In this document: piece by piece, positions 24,819-32,788 of the stretch | How positions within the stretch are numbered: the stretch's first letter is position 1 | Layout of the letters: each line of letters opens with the position of its first letter | NCBI RefSeq assembly: GCF_009184865.1 | Contig: NZ_CP045096.1 | Coordinates: 7,006,001 to 7,070,000 of the forward strand | Reading direction: 5' to 3' | Origin: Streptomyces phaeolivaceus | Lineage (GTDB): Bacteria > Actinomycetota > Actinomycetes > Streptomycetales > Streptomycetaceae | Length of the DNA stretch: 64,000 nt | Notes under the pieces: generated by a model | Told to the model about the DNA's origin: nothing | The model's input: only the letters and a program-made list of their open reading frames with translations | Databases searched by the model: none | Program-made: the position numbers and the translations under genes

Positions 24819-26621
24819 ATGAAGCCCATCAGAAACCGCACCACGCGCGCCGTGGCTGTGGCGCTCGTGGCCGGCTCGCTGGCGCTCGCCGGCTGCTCGG
24901 ACAACGGCAAGAGCAACACGAAGGACAACTCCAAGTCCCAGGAAGACGCCGCCGAGCAGTCGAAGCCTGTCGCCTACGGCGACGCCGCCGCCTCCACCGG
25001 TCCGGCCGAAGAGGTCAAGGGCGCCAAGTCCGGCGGTGTCATCAATGTGTACGCGCAGTCCGACATGACCCACCTGGACCCGGGCCAGATCTACGTCTCC
25101 GACGCCGGTCAGATCGCCAACCTGCTCCACCGCGGCCTGACGAACTACCAGGAGGACGACAAGGGCAACCTGACGGTCGTCGGTGACATCGCCACCGACT
25201 CCGGCACGTCCTCCGATGGCGGCAAGACCTGGACGTACACGCTGAAGGACGGCATCAAGGACGAGGACGGCAACGCCATCACCTCGGCCGACATCCGCCA
25301 CACCATCGAGCGTCAGTACTCCAAGGTCATCTTCGACGGCCCGACGTACGTCCAGAGCTGGCTGTCGGGCTCCGACTACCGCAAGGCGCTGCCGGACGGC
25401 CCGTACAAGGGCAAGCACCTGCCGGACTCCGTGCTGGAGACCCCGGACGACAAGACGGTCGTCTTCCACTTCGACCAGCCGCGCCCGGACCTCCCGCAGG
25501 CCCTCGCCATGGCCGGCTACGCCATCGTGCCCGAGAAGCAGGACACGAAGGAGAAGTACGACAAGGCCCCGGCCGCCCTGGGCCCGTACAAGATCTCCGA
25601 CTACAAGGCCGGCAAGTCGCTGACCCTGGTCAAGAACGACCAGTGGGACCCGAAGACGGATTCGGTGCGTCACCAGTACGTCGACGGCTACCAGTTCACC
25701 ACCACCATCAAGCAGGCCAGCCAGACCAAGCGTCTGATCGCCGACCAGGGTGAGGCCAAGAACGCCATCCAGTTCACGGACTCTGTTGACCCGGCGCAGA
25801 TGTCGACGGTCATCGGTAACGCCGAGACGAAGAAGCGCACCATCCAGGGCTACCAGCCCTACGTGTGGCAGCTGACCTTCAACCTCGACGCCGACGCGGT
25901 GAAGGACAAGAAGGTCCGCGACGCGATCACCTACGCGATCCCGTCCCAGGCCATGGTCCAGGCCGACGGTGGCCGCTACGGCGGTGAGATCGCCGGTGGT
26001 CTGATGGCGCCGACCCTGCCGGGCTACGACGCGTCCTACGACCCGTTCGGCAAGACCAAGAAGCCCAACGGTGACCTGGACAAGGCCAAGGCGCTGCTGA
26101 AGGAGGCGGGTGTCAAGGAGGGCACGAAGCTCAGCTACGCCTACTCCAACACCCCGCGCGGCCAGGCCCAGCAGGTGATCATCAAGGACGCGCTCGCCAA
26201 GATCGGCTTCGACGTCCAGGCCAAGGAGATCGACCGGGCCAGCTTCTACGAGCAGGTCGGCAAGCTGGACAACCCGTACGACATCTACATGACCGGCTGG
26301 GGCCAGGACTGGTCCTCCCCGTCCACGGTCATCACCCCCGTCTACGACGGCACCCTGGTCGCCGACGGTGGCTCGAACTACTCGCACATCAAGGACGACA
26401 AGGTCGACGCCCTCATCAAGAAGGCGCTGACCGAGGAGCCCGAGGCCGCGGCCAAGACGTGGGAAGAGGCTCACCACCGCATCGTGGAGGAGATCAACCC
26501 GGCCGCCCCGGTCTACTACTCGAAGCAGATCCAGCTCTTCGGATCGAACATCGGTGGTGCCCGGTACAGCACGGAGTCGAGCTACATCGACATCAACGAC
26601 CTGTTCCTGAAGCAGCCGTAA
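24819..26621 (+). CDS. bldKB: BldK extracellular oligopeptide-binding lipoprotein
   Basis: ATG 24819; AGGTAGG lies some 12 nt upstream. 600 residues with signal RNRTTRAVAVALVAGSLALA and lipobox LAGC (Cys26). The mature protein has the family-5 fold: TYTLKDGIKDEDGNAITSAD, DTKEKYDKAPAALGPYKI, KKVRDAITYAIP and KLDNPYDIYMTGWGQDW. It captures peptide outside the cell for the BldKA/KC channel; in S. coelicolor this subunit is needed to respond to the bld signalling peptide. A lysine/aspartate-rich linker follows the lipid anchor. Codons are strongly biased to preferred G/C-ending forms, which suggests high expression. Confidence 0.88.
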   Translation: MKPIRNRTTRAVAVALVAGSLALAGCSDNGKSNTKDNSKSQEDAAEQSKPVAYGDAAASTGPAEEVKGAKSGGVINVYAQSDMTHLDPGQIYVSDAGQIANLLHRGLTNYQEDDKGNLTVVGDIATDSGTSSDGGKTWTYTLKDGIKDEDGNAITSADIRHTIERQYSKVIFDGPTYVQSWLSGSDYRKALPDGPYKGKHLPDSVLETPDDKTVVFHFDQPRPDLPQALAMAGYAIVPEKQDTKEKYDKAPAALGPYKISDYKAGKSLTLVKNDQWDPKTDSVRHQYVDGYQFTTTIKQASQTKRLIADQGEAKNAIQFTDSVDPAQMSTVIGNAETKKRTIQGYQPYVWQLTFNLDADAVKDKKVRDAITYAIPSQAMVQADGGRYGGEIAGGLMAPTLPGYDASYDPFGKTKKPNGDLDKAKALLKEAGVKEGTKLSYAYSNTPRGQAQQVIIKDALAKIGFDVQAKEIDRASFYEQVGKLDNPYDIYMTGWGQDWSSPSTVITPVYDGTLVADGGSNYSHIKDDKVDALIKKALTEEPEAAAKTWEEAHHRIVEEINPAAPVYYSKQIQLFGSNIGGARYSTESSYIDINDLFLKQP

Positions 26622-26729
26622 TCCGTCAGTCCGGCTGACCCGTGGGGGTGTGCGCCAGGCGGAGCGCACCCCCACGGTCGGTTCCACCCCCTCCGACCGC
26701 CGCGTTTTCGAAGAGAGCATCCACCCGCC

Positions 26730-27707
26730 ATGCTTCAGTTCCTCATCCGCAGGCTGATCGGCGCCTTCGTCATCATGTTCCTGATCGGCGCCTTCACGTT
26801 CTTCCTGTTCTATACGATCCCCCAAGACTTCGCGCAGCTGTCCTGCGGCAAGAACTGCTCCCCCGAGAACATCGCGGTCATCAGAGAGAACCTCGGTCTC
26901 GACAAGCCCATCACCACGCAGTTCTGGGAGTTCATGTCGGGCATCGTCCTCGGCCGGGACTTCCCGGTGGGTCACTGCTCCGCGCCCTGCCTGGGCGTGT
27001 CCTTCCAGAGCGGTGAGTTCGTCTGGGACTCCATCGTCGACAGCTTCCCGCTCACCTTGTCGCTGACCATTGGCGGTCTGGTCATCTTTCTGGTGCTGGG
27101 CCTCGGCGCTGGTCTGCTTGCCGCCTGGAAGCGCGGCACCGCCGTCGACAAGGCCGTCAGCGGTGCCTCAATGGTCCTCAGCTCGTTCCAGATCTACTTC
27201 CTCGGCCCGATCGTCCTCGGCATCTTCGTCTACAGCACCGGTTGGATGGAGAGTCCCTCGTACGTTCCGATCACCGAGGATCCGGTCGGCTGGTTCATGG
27301 GCATGCTGATCCCTTGGGCCGTCATGGCCACGATCTTCACCGCCCAGTACACGCGTATGGCCCGTTCGACGATGATCGAGCAGCTGTCGGAGGAACACGT
27401 CCGCACGGCCCGAGCCAAGGGCATGAAGCAGCGGTACGTATTTTTCCGTTATGCCTGGCGTGGTTCACTCATCCCGATCGTCACCATCATCGGCATGGAC
27501 CTGAGCGCGCTGCTGTCCGGCGCCGTGGTCACGGAGTTCACCTTCGACCTGGCTGGTCTCGGGCGTCTCTCGGTCGATTCCTCGCTCGGCAAGGACATCC
27601 CGGTGACGATGGGGGTGATGCTGTTCGGCGCGTTCTTCATTCTGATGCTGAACATCATCGTGGACATCGCCTACGCCTACATCGACCCGCGCGTGCGCCT
27701 CAGCTAG
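26730..27707 (+). CDS. bldKC: BldK oligopeptide ABC transporter permease (OppB type)
   Basis: 325 residues. An N-terminal TM (FLIRRLIGAFVIMFLIGAFT) is followed by an external loop with four cysteines (C39, C43, C83, C87: SCGKNC and HCSAPC), then five more TMs with the EAA loop EEHVRTARAKGMKQRYVFFR. The cysteine pairs are shared with the reverse-strand paralogue at 31782 but not fully with the third OppB, and could form disulfides. It forms the membrane channel with BldKA. It starts 108 bp after bldKB and ends 10 bp before bldKD. Confidence 0.87.
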   Translation: MLQFLIRRLIGAFVIMFLIGAFTFFLFYTIPQDFAQLSCGKNCSPENIAVIRENLGLDKPITTQFWEFMSGIVLGRDFPVGHCSAPCLGVSFQSGEFVWDSIVDSFPLTLSLTIGGLVIFLVLGLGAGLLAAWKRGTAVDKAVSGASMVLSSFQIYFLGPIVLGIFVYSTGWMESPSYVPITEDPVGWFMGMLIPWAVMATIFTAQYTRMARSTMIEQLSEEHVRTARAKGMKQRYVFFRYAWRGSLIPIVTIIGMDLSALLSGAVVTEFTFDLAGLGRLSVDSSLGKDIPVTMGVMLFGAFFILMLNIIVDIAYAYIDPRVRLS

Positions 27708-27717
27708 GAGAAATACC

Positions 27718-28779
27718 GTGACCACTCTGACCAAGACCGAAGGTGAGAAGGCCCCGACCGGGCCGGAGGCCTTCCTCTCGGTCCGCGACCTGCGGGTGCG
27801 GTTCTCCACCGAGGACGGCATAGTCAAGGCCGTCGACGGGCTCTCCTTCGACGTCGAGCGCGGCAAGACGCTGGGCATCGTGGGTGAGTCGGGCTCCGGC
27901 AAGTCCGTGACCAACCTGACCGTCCTCGGTCTGCACAACCCCAAGACCACCACCGTCGAGGGCGAGATCGTCCTCGACGGCAAGGAACTCGTCACCGCCA
28001 AGGAGAAGGAGCTGGAGCAGCTCCGCGGCAACAAGGTGGCGATGATCTTCCAGGACCCGCTGACGGCGCTCTCGCCGTACTACACGGTGGGCCGGCAGAT
28101 CGCCGAGCCGTTCATGAAGCACACTGGCGCCTCCAAGAAGGAGGCCCGGCAGCGGACGATCGAGATGCTGGCCAAGGTCGGCATCCCGCACCCGCAGACA
28201 CGGGTGGACGACTACCCGCACCAGTTCTCCGGCGGTATGCGCCAGCGCGCCATGATCGCCATGGCCCTGGTCTGCGACCCCGACCTGCTGATCGCGGACG
28301 AGCCGACCACCGCGCTCGACGTGACCGTGCAGGCGCAGATCCTCGACCTGCTCAAGGACCTCCAGCAGGAGTTCGGCTCCGCGATCATCTTCATCACCCA
28401 CGACCTCGGCGTCATCTCCGACATGGCCGACGACCTGCTGGTGATGTACTCGGGCCGGGCCGTGGAGCGCGGCAGCGTCCGTGAGGTGCTGCGCAACCCC
28501 ACACACCCCTACACCTGGGGTCTGCTCAGCTCGATGCCCCGCCTCGGCGGCGACACCGCGCAGGCGCTCACCCCGATCCCCGGCTCCCCGCCCAGCCTGC
28601 TCAACCCGCCCACCGGCTGCCCGTTCCACCCGCGCTGCGCGTTCACCGGTGAGGTCACCGGCAACCGGTGCAGCACCGAGCGGCCGTCGCTCGGCGAGGG
28701 GCGCGCCTCTGCCTGCCATCTGACGGCGGACCAGAAGCAGTCCATCTTCATCGACAAGATCCAGCCCCGGCTGCGCTAG
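27718..28779 (+). CDS. bldKD: BldK ABC transporter ATPase (OppD type)
   Basis: GTG 27718 follows TAGGAGAAA. 353 residues: Walker [10 protein letters not shown], the signature [19 protein letters not shown], Walker [13 protein letters not shown] and the switch His in ITHDLGV. The C-terminal OppD/F extension carries the cysteine cluster GCPFHPRC...NRC and ACH. It supplies ATP hydrolysis for peptide import with BldKE. It is separated from bldKE by 14 bp. Confidence 0.9.
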   Translation: MTTLTKTEGEKAPTGPEAFLSVRDLRVRFSTEDGIVKAVDGLSFDVERGKTLGIVGESGSGKSVTNLTVLGLHNPKTTTVEGEIVLDGKELVTAKEKELEQLRGNKVAMIFQDPLTALSPYYTVGRQIAEPFMKHTGASKKEARQRTIEMLAKVGIPHPQTRVDDYPHQFSGGMRQRAMIAMALVCDPDLLIADEPTTALDVTVQAQILDLLKDLQQEFGSAIIFITHDLGVISDMADDLLVMYSGRAVERGSVREVLRNPTHPYTWGLLSSMPRLGGDTAQALTPIPGSPPSLLNPPTGCPFHPRCAFTGEVTGNRCSTERPSLGEGRASACHLTADQKQSIFIDKIQPRLR

Positions 28780-28793
28780 GGAGAACCGAGATC

Positions 28794-29936
28794 ATGAGCG
28801 ACAACCTCACCCTCCCCGCACAGCAGGGCTCCCAGGACACCGCGGCCGAAACACTCCTCAGGGTCGAGGGCCTGACGAAGCACTTCCCCATCTACGGCGG
28901 CTTCCCGATCAAACGCAAGGTCGGTGCCGTCCAGGCGGTGGACGGCATCGACCTGACCGTCGGTGTCGGCGAGAGCGTCGGCCTCGTCGGTGAGTCCGGC
29001 TGTGGCAAGTCGACCACCGGTCGGTTGATCACGAAGCTGATGGAGCCCACCGGCGGGAAGATCACCTACAAGGACCAGGACATCACCCACGCCTCGCGCA
29101 AGCAGCTGGCGCCGGTTCGGTCCGAGATCCAGATGATCTTCCAGGATCCGTACTCCTCCCTGAACCCGCGGCAGACGGTCGGCACGATCATCAAGTCGCC
29201 GATGGAGGTCAACGGGATCAACCCCGAGGGCGGCCGGGAGAACAAGGTCCGCGAACTCCTGGAGCTGGTCGGCCTCAACCCCGAGCACTACAACCGCTTC
29301 CCGCACGAGTTCTCCGGCGGTCAGCGCCAGCGCATCGGGGTCGCCCGCGCGCTCGCCCTGAACCCGAAGCTGATCGTCGCGGACGAGCCGGTCTCGGCGC
29401 TGGACGTGTCGATCCAGGCGCAGGTCGTCAACCTGCTCCAGAAGGTCCAGGACGAGCTGGGCATCGCGTTCCTGTTCATCGCCCACGACCTCGCCATCGT
29501 CCGGCACTTCTCGAAGCGCGTCGCGGTGATGTACCTCGGCAAGATCGTCGAGGTCGCCGACCGTGACTCGCTCTACAACCGGCCCCGCCACCCGTACACG
29601 CATGCCCTGCTGTCCGCGGTGCCCGAGGTCGCGATCGACGACGAGGTGGAGGTGAAGGAGCGGATCCGGCTCGCCGGTGACGTGCCCTCGCCGATCGCGC
29701 CGCCGTCCGGCTGCCGTTTCCGTACGCGCTGCTGGAAGGCGCAGGACAAGTGCGCCTCCGAGGAGCCGCCGTTGGTCCAGCTCTCCGGCAACCTGGACGG
29801 CCATCTGACGGCCTGCCACTTCCCGGAGGACCCGACGACCGAGGCCCGCGCCGAGGACGTCGTGCTGGACCCGGGGCTGAAGGCACTGGAGGACAGTGCG
29901 GCCGTCGAGTCCGAAGCGAAGGTCAAGAAGGACTGA
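28794..29936 (+). CDS. bldKE: BldK ABC transporter ATPase (OppF type)
   Basis: ATG 28794 follows AGGGAGAA. 380 residues: Walker [10 protein letters not shown], the OppF-type insertion ([19 protein letters not shown]), signature [15 protein letters not shown], Walker [13 protein letters not shown] and His switch IAHDLAI. The C-terminal region has [15 protein letters not shown] and ACHF. It is the last gene of the operon, followed by a strong nested hairpin. Both BldKD and BldKE could also serve the ATPase-less transporter genes at 31782-35654, a possibility rather than an observation. Confidence 0.9.
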   Translation: MSDNLTLPAQQGSQDTAAETLLRVEGLTKHFPIYGGFPIKRKVGAVQAVDGIDLTVGVGESVGLVGESGCGKSTTGRLITKLMEPTGGKITYKDQDITHASRKQLAPVRSEIQMIFQDPYSSLNPRQTVGTIIKSPMEVNGINPEGGRENKVRELLELVGLNPEHYNRFPHEFSGGQRQRIGVARALALNPKLIVADEPVSALDVSIQAQVVNLLQKVQDELGIAFLFIAHDLAIVRHFSKRVAVMYLGKIVEVADRDSLYNRPRHPYTHALLSAVPEVAIDDEVEVKERIRLAGDVPSPIAPPSGCRFRTRCWKAQDKCASEEPPLVQLSGNLDGHLTACHFPEDPTTEARAEDVVLDPGLKALEDSAAVESEAKVKKD

Positions 29937-29979
29937 CCGAACATTTGTCATCGACCTGCCCGTGGTCGACTTCAGACAA

Positions 29980-30039
29980 GTGGGCCCGTCGCCGGGTGAC
30001 CCCGAACTGTCGGTTCGGGGGTTCGGCAGACGGGCCCAC
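29980..30039 (+). terminator. Nested hairpin terminator of the bldK operon
   Basis: Outer arms GTGGGCCCGTC (29980-29990) and GACGGGCCCAC (30029-30039) pair perfectly. An inner CCCCGAAC / GTTCGGGG stem stacks within. It begins 43 nt after the bldKE stop. Confidence 0.8.
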
Positions 30040-30132
30040 CTCGTTCTTGGTCTGCTCAGGTGCCCTTGGTGAAGGCCCTATGGTCACGCCGACCGGAGCC
30101 GGTTCGCCCGGGTCCCCTCAAGGGCGCCTCTA

Positions 30133-30690
30133 CTAGACCTTCCTGTACTCCAGGCGCCAGAAGTCGTTGCTGCTGCGCTTTGTCGGCGCGACGATGGTCT
30201 TGTTCCACACGTGCTTGGTGGTCTTGCCCTTGCAGTTGGGCTTGTTGGTGGTGATGCTCTTGCCCACCCTGAACTTCTTGGCCTCGTGGTAGAGCCGCAT
30301 ACGGACCTGGTTCTTGCCCTTGACCTTCTTGGCCTTCATTTCGTAGTTCCAGCTCTTCGAACTGGACCATTCGCCGCCCACGGTCACGCTGAACGACGTA
30401 CTCGCCTTGGTGAAGATCACGCCGGCTTCGGCCTCGATGCCGGCGGTACCGCTGACGCTCGCGGTCGCCGTGCTGCTCTTGTTGTAGCTGACCGTGACCT
30501 CTGAAGCGCTGCGCATGTCCATCCACGTGCTCTTCAGGTTCGTTCCCCTGTACACCGTGGACTTCTTGGAAATGGCGTACTTCCGCACCGGCTCCGGGGC
30601 GCACGCGGCGGAGGCGGGCGATCCGGTGACACCCACGAGACCGCCGGCCATAACGGCGGACGTGAGTGCGGAACTTACAAGTCTCTTCAT
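30133..30690 (-). CDS. Secreted protein of unknown function with alternating beta-strand region
   Basis: 185 residues starting at ATG 30690. The signal peptide ends at SPASAA, leaving a mature protein of about 155 residues. It has two cysteines (CAPEP near the start, NKPNCKGK near the end) that could pair. Residues about 60-120 are dominated by Ser/Thr/Val/Ala alternation (SEVTVSYNKSSTATASVSGT, AGVIFTKASTSFSVTVGGEW), suggesting amphipathic beta hairpins like those in aerolysin-type pore formers. That is a resemblance in pattern only. The C-terminal third is Lys-rich and basic. GC content and codon choice look lower than in flanking genes, so it may be acquired. A 20-bp perfect palindrome lies 18 bp upstream. 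Confidence 0.7.
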   Translation of the reverse strand: MKRLVSSALTSAVMAGGLVGVTGSPASAACAPEPVRKYAISKKSTVYRGTNLKSTWMDMRSASEVTVSYNKSSTATASVSGTAGIEAEAGVIFTKASTSFSVTVGGEWSSSKSWNYEMKAKKVKGKNQVRMRLYHEAKKFRVGKSITTNKPNCKGKTTKHVWNKTIVAPTKRSSNDFWRLEYRKV

Positions 30691-30707
30691 GGAATTCCCG
30701 TCTGCAG

Positions 30708-30727
30708 GCCATGCCCTAGGGCATGGC
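30708..30727. promoter_or_regulatory. 20-bp perfect palindrome upstream of the secreted-protein gene
   Basis: GCCATGCCCTAGGGCATGGC is identical to its own reverse complement over all 20 bases. It lies 18-37 bp before the ATG at 30690, a position suited to repressor control or a leader hairpin. Confidence 0.6.
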
Positions 30728-31135
30728 TAGCCTGAGCATCGAAAGATGTGAGCGAGGGTGCACGGCCCCATGCCGGGTGCGTGGTGCAGCTGCCTTCGCG
30801 GACCTTTTTGGTTCTCGCGACAGGAATTTCAGCGTCGGCAGCCGCGAACCTGTCGGTGCCTGTGCAAAGCGCCGTGAAGGTGAACACCGTTCATCAGAAC
30901 CCCCGTTCAGATGGTCAACACCGGTGCAGGCGACGCTGTTTGCGTGGTCGTCAGGCCGTGCTGGTGTAGGCAGAAGATTGGCTGGCGCACCGTTGAAAAG
31001 GCAAGTGGGGCGCGCCGCGCCGAAGTTCTTGCCTCATTCATATGCCCTGGACGTGGATGAATAAAGTGGCCAAAAGGGATGGGGTGAAGTCTCGGCCCGA
31101 GGGTATGGGGCGGTTTACTTCCCTTTGTTCCCCGC

Positions 31136-31157
31136 TAGTGAGATGTATGTCTCACTA
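31136..31157. promoter_or_regulatory. Perfect inverted repeat TAGTGAGA-N6-TCTCACTA
   Basis: Eight-base arms with a 6-nt centre, in AT-richer DNA 38 bp upstream of the ATG at 31195. Operator-like. Confidence 0.4.
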
Positions 31158-31369
31158 CTACCGGCCATGGGTCATGCAAACGGGGGAAGCTGCAATGCTC
31201 AATTCTTTCCTCAAGTCGACGTCGGCGAGTGGTTGTTCACAATGGCGATACGCCGCAGGGGCTCCGTCAGGAAATCGGTGGCGGGCCGCTGTCAGGGTCG
31301 AGAGCCTGGTGCGCGGCTGAGACAAGCACGGACAGTCACCCCGCACACCCACTCACGACGGAGACCCAG

Positions 31370-31753
31370 TTGAACCCCACGCCCCCCGCCATCCACAGCC
31401 TCACCTTCGACTGCACCGGCGACCCGTACGACCTCGGGCTGTTCTGGAGCGAGTTGCTCGGTCGGCCCCTGGACGACGACGACAAGCCCGGTGATCCGGA
31501 GGCGCTGATAGCGGATCCGGCGGGTGGGCCGCGGCTGTTGTTCGTCCGGGTGCCCGAGGGGAAGTCGGCCAAGAATCGGATCCACTTCGACCTCAGGCCG
31601 CACGGCCGCACCCGCGCCGAGGAGGTCGAGCGGGCGCTCGCGCTGGGCGCCCGGGTGGTCGCCGACCACACCCGCCCCGACGGCGGCGGCTGGGTGCTGA
31701 TGGCCGACCCCGAGGGGAACGAGTTCTGCGTGGAGCGGGGGGAGTCGGGCTGA
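31370..31753 (+). CDS. VOC (glyoxalase-like) family protein
   Basis: TTG 31370 is 7 nt after GGAG and gives 127 residues; frames further upstream lack family similarity. The two beta-alpha-beta-beta-beta units of the vicinal oxygen chelate fold are visible: SLTFDCTGDPYDLGLFWSEL at the start, RIHFDLRPHGRTRAEEVERA in the middle, and GWVLMADPEGNEFCVE at the end. A metal site could use Asp/His/Glu residues in these motifs. Members include glyoxalases, dioxygenases and resistance proteins; this subgroup, often annotated as a glyoxalase-like domain, has no firm substrate. It converges on the permease gene at 31782. Confidence 0.85.
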   Translation: MNPTPPAIHSLTFDCTGDPYDLGLFWSELLGRPLDDDDKPGDPEALIADPAGGPRLLFVRVPEGKSAKNRIHFDLRPHGRTRAEEVERALALGARVVADHTRPDGGGWVLMADPEGNEFCVERGESG

Positions 31754-31781
31754 CCCCGAGGGCCGCCCGCCCCCTCCGGTC

Positions 31782-32765
31782 CTACGCCAGCCGCACCCGG
31801 GGATCGATCAGCGCGTACACCGCGTCCACCACGATGTTCGCCACCACGATCGCCGCCGCGGCGACGAGGACGACCCCGAGGAGCAGGGGCAGGTCGTTGT
31901 CGCGGACGGCCTTGATGGAGAGGGCGCCGATGCCGTGCAGACCGAAGGTCTCCTCGGTGATGATGGCGCCGCCGAGGAGATAGCCGAGGTCGAGGCCGAG
32001 GATCGTGACGATGGGGCCCATGGCGCCGCGCCAGGCGTGGCGGAAGAACACCGTGGAGCGGGACATGCCCTTGGCGCGGGCCGTGCGGACATAGTCCTCG
32101 GCAAGGGTCTCGACCAGTTGGGAGCGGGTCATCCTCGTGTAGTTGGCGGTGAAGATGATCGCCAGGACCAGCCAGGGCAGGAGCAGGCCCTTGAACCAGG
32201 CCAGCGGGTCCTGGGTCAGGCCGACCGCGTCCGAGGGGCGGGGGAGCAGGCCCCACTGGTCGGAGAGGTAGTACATCGCCACCACACCGATGATGTAGAT
32301 CTGGAGCGACGAACCGACCAGGGACGCCGAGGACGCGATCTTGTCCAGGGGGCGGCCCTGGGCCACCGCCGCGATCATGCCGGTGCCCACGCCGAACACC
32401 ACGAACACGACCGTGCTGCCGAGGGCGAGCGAGAGCGTGGTCGGGAAGCGGTCCGTGATCAGGCCGAGGACCGGCTCGTGGTTGGTGAAGGAGTAGCCGA
32501 GGCAGGGGGCCGGGCACCGGCCGAGCCCGGTGTACTCCCGGCCGGTGAAGACCCCCGCGAGCCAGTGCCAGTACTGGACGGGCAGCGGATCGTCGATGCC
32601 GAGGTTGTGCCGGACCAGGGCGAGCGTCTGCGGGGTGCAGAGCTTGCCGCAGGCCGTGCGGGCGGGGTCGCGCGGGGCGACGTAGAAGAGGAGGAACGTG
32701 ATGGCGCTGATGATGAGGAGGATCAGCAGCGCGCTCAGCGTTCGGCGTGCGATGAAGCGGAGCAT
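31782..32765 (-). CDS. BldKC-like oligopeptide permease (OppB type), paralogue without adjacent ATPases
   Basis: 327 residues. N-terminal TM (RRTLSALLILLIISAITFLL), an external loop with cysteines at 39, 43, 84 and 88 (ACGKLC, RCPAPC) exactly as in BldKC, then the permease core with EAA loop EDYVRTARAKGMSRSTVFFR. The similarity to bldKC is clear along the whole length. It is the last gene of a reverse-strand set: OppC-type permease, binding lipoprotein, OppB-type permease. No ATPase gene follows, so the transporter must borrow ATPases or be inactive. The ATG at 32765 has a weak ribosome site. Confidence 0.9.
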   Translation of the reverse strand: MLRFIARRTLSALLILLIISAITFLLFYVAPRDPARTACGKLCTPQTLALVRHNLGIDDPLPVQYWHWLAGVFTGREYTGLGRCPAPCLGYSFTNHEPVLGLITDRFPTTLSLALGSTVVFVVFGVGTGMIAAVAQGRPLDKIASSASLVGSSLQIYIIGVVAMYYLSDQWGLLPRPSDAVGLTQDPLAWFKGLLLPWLVLAIIFTANYTRMTRSQLVETLAEDYVRTARAKGMSRSTVFFRHAWRGAMGPIVTILGLDLGYLLGGAIITEETFGLHGIGALSIKAVRDNDLPLLLGVVLVAAAAIVVANIVVDAVYALIDPRVRLA

Positions 32766-32788
32766 GGCGGCAGGGGTCCCGGGCCGGC

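Larger units (their letters stand above)
30691..31369. other. Gene-poor, lower-GC region
   Basis: This 679-bp stretch has mixed codon statistics and short frames only. It contains the 20-bp palindrome (30708), an 8-bp-arm hairpin (31136-31157) and a 41-codon frame from ATG 31195 to 31320 with a good GGGGGAAG site but no recognisable product. It looks like decayed or foreign DNA between bldK and the reverse-strand transporter genes. Confidence 0.5.

Noticed and set aside
23675..29936. Possible bldA (TTA codon) control of the bldK genes
   Set aside because: Reading the coding frames by eye, I saw no in-frame TTA codon; a computed codon count would settle it.
31195..31320. Small frame of 41 codons with a good ribosome site
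   Set aside because: Not listed as a gene because the product is unlike any family I know and the region looks decayed; kept as a finding instead.
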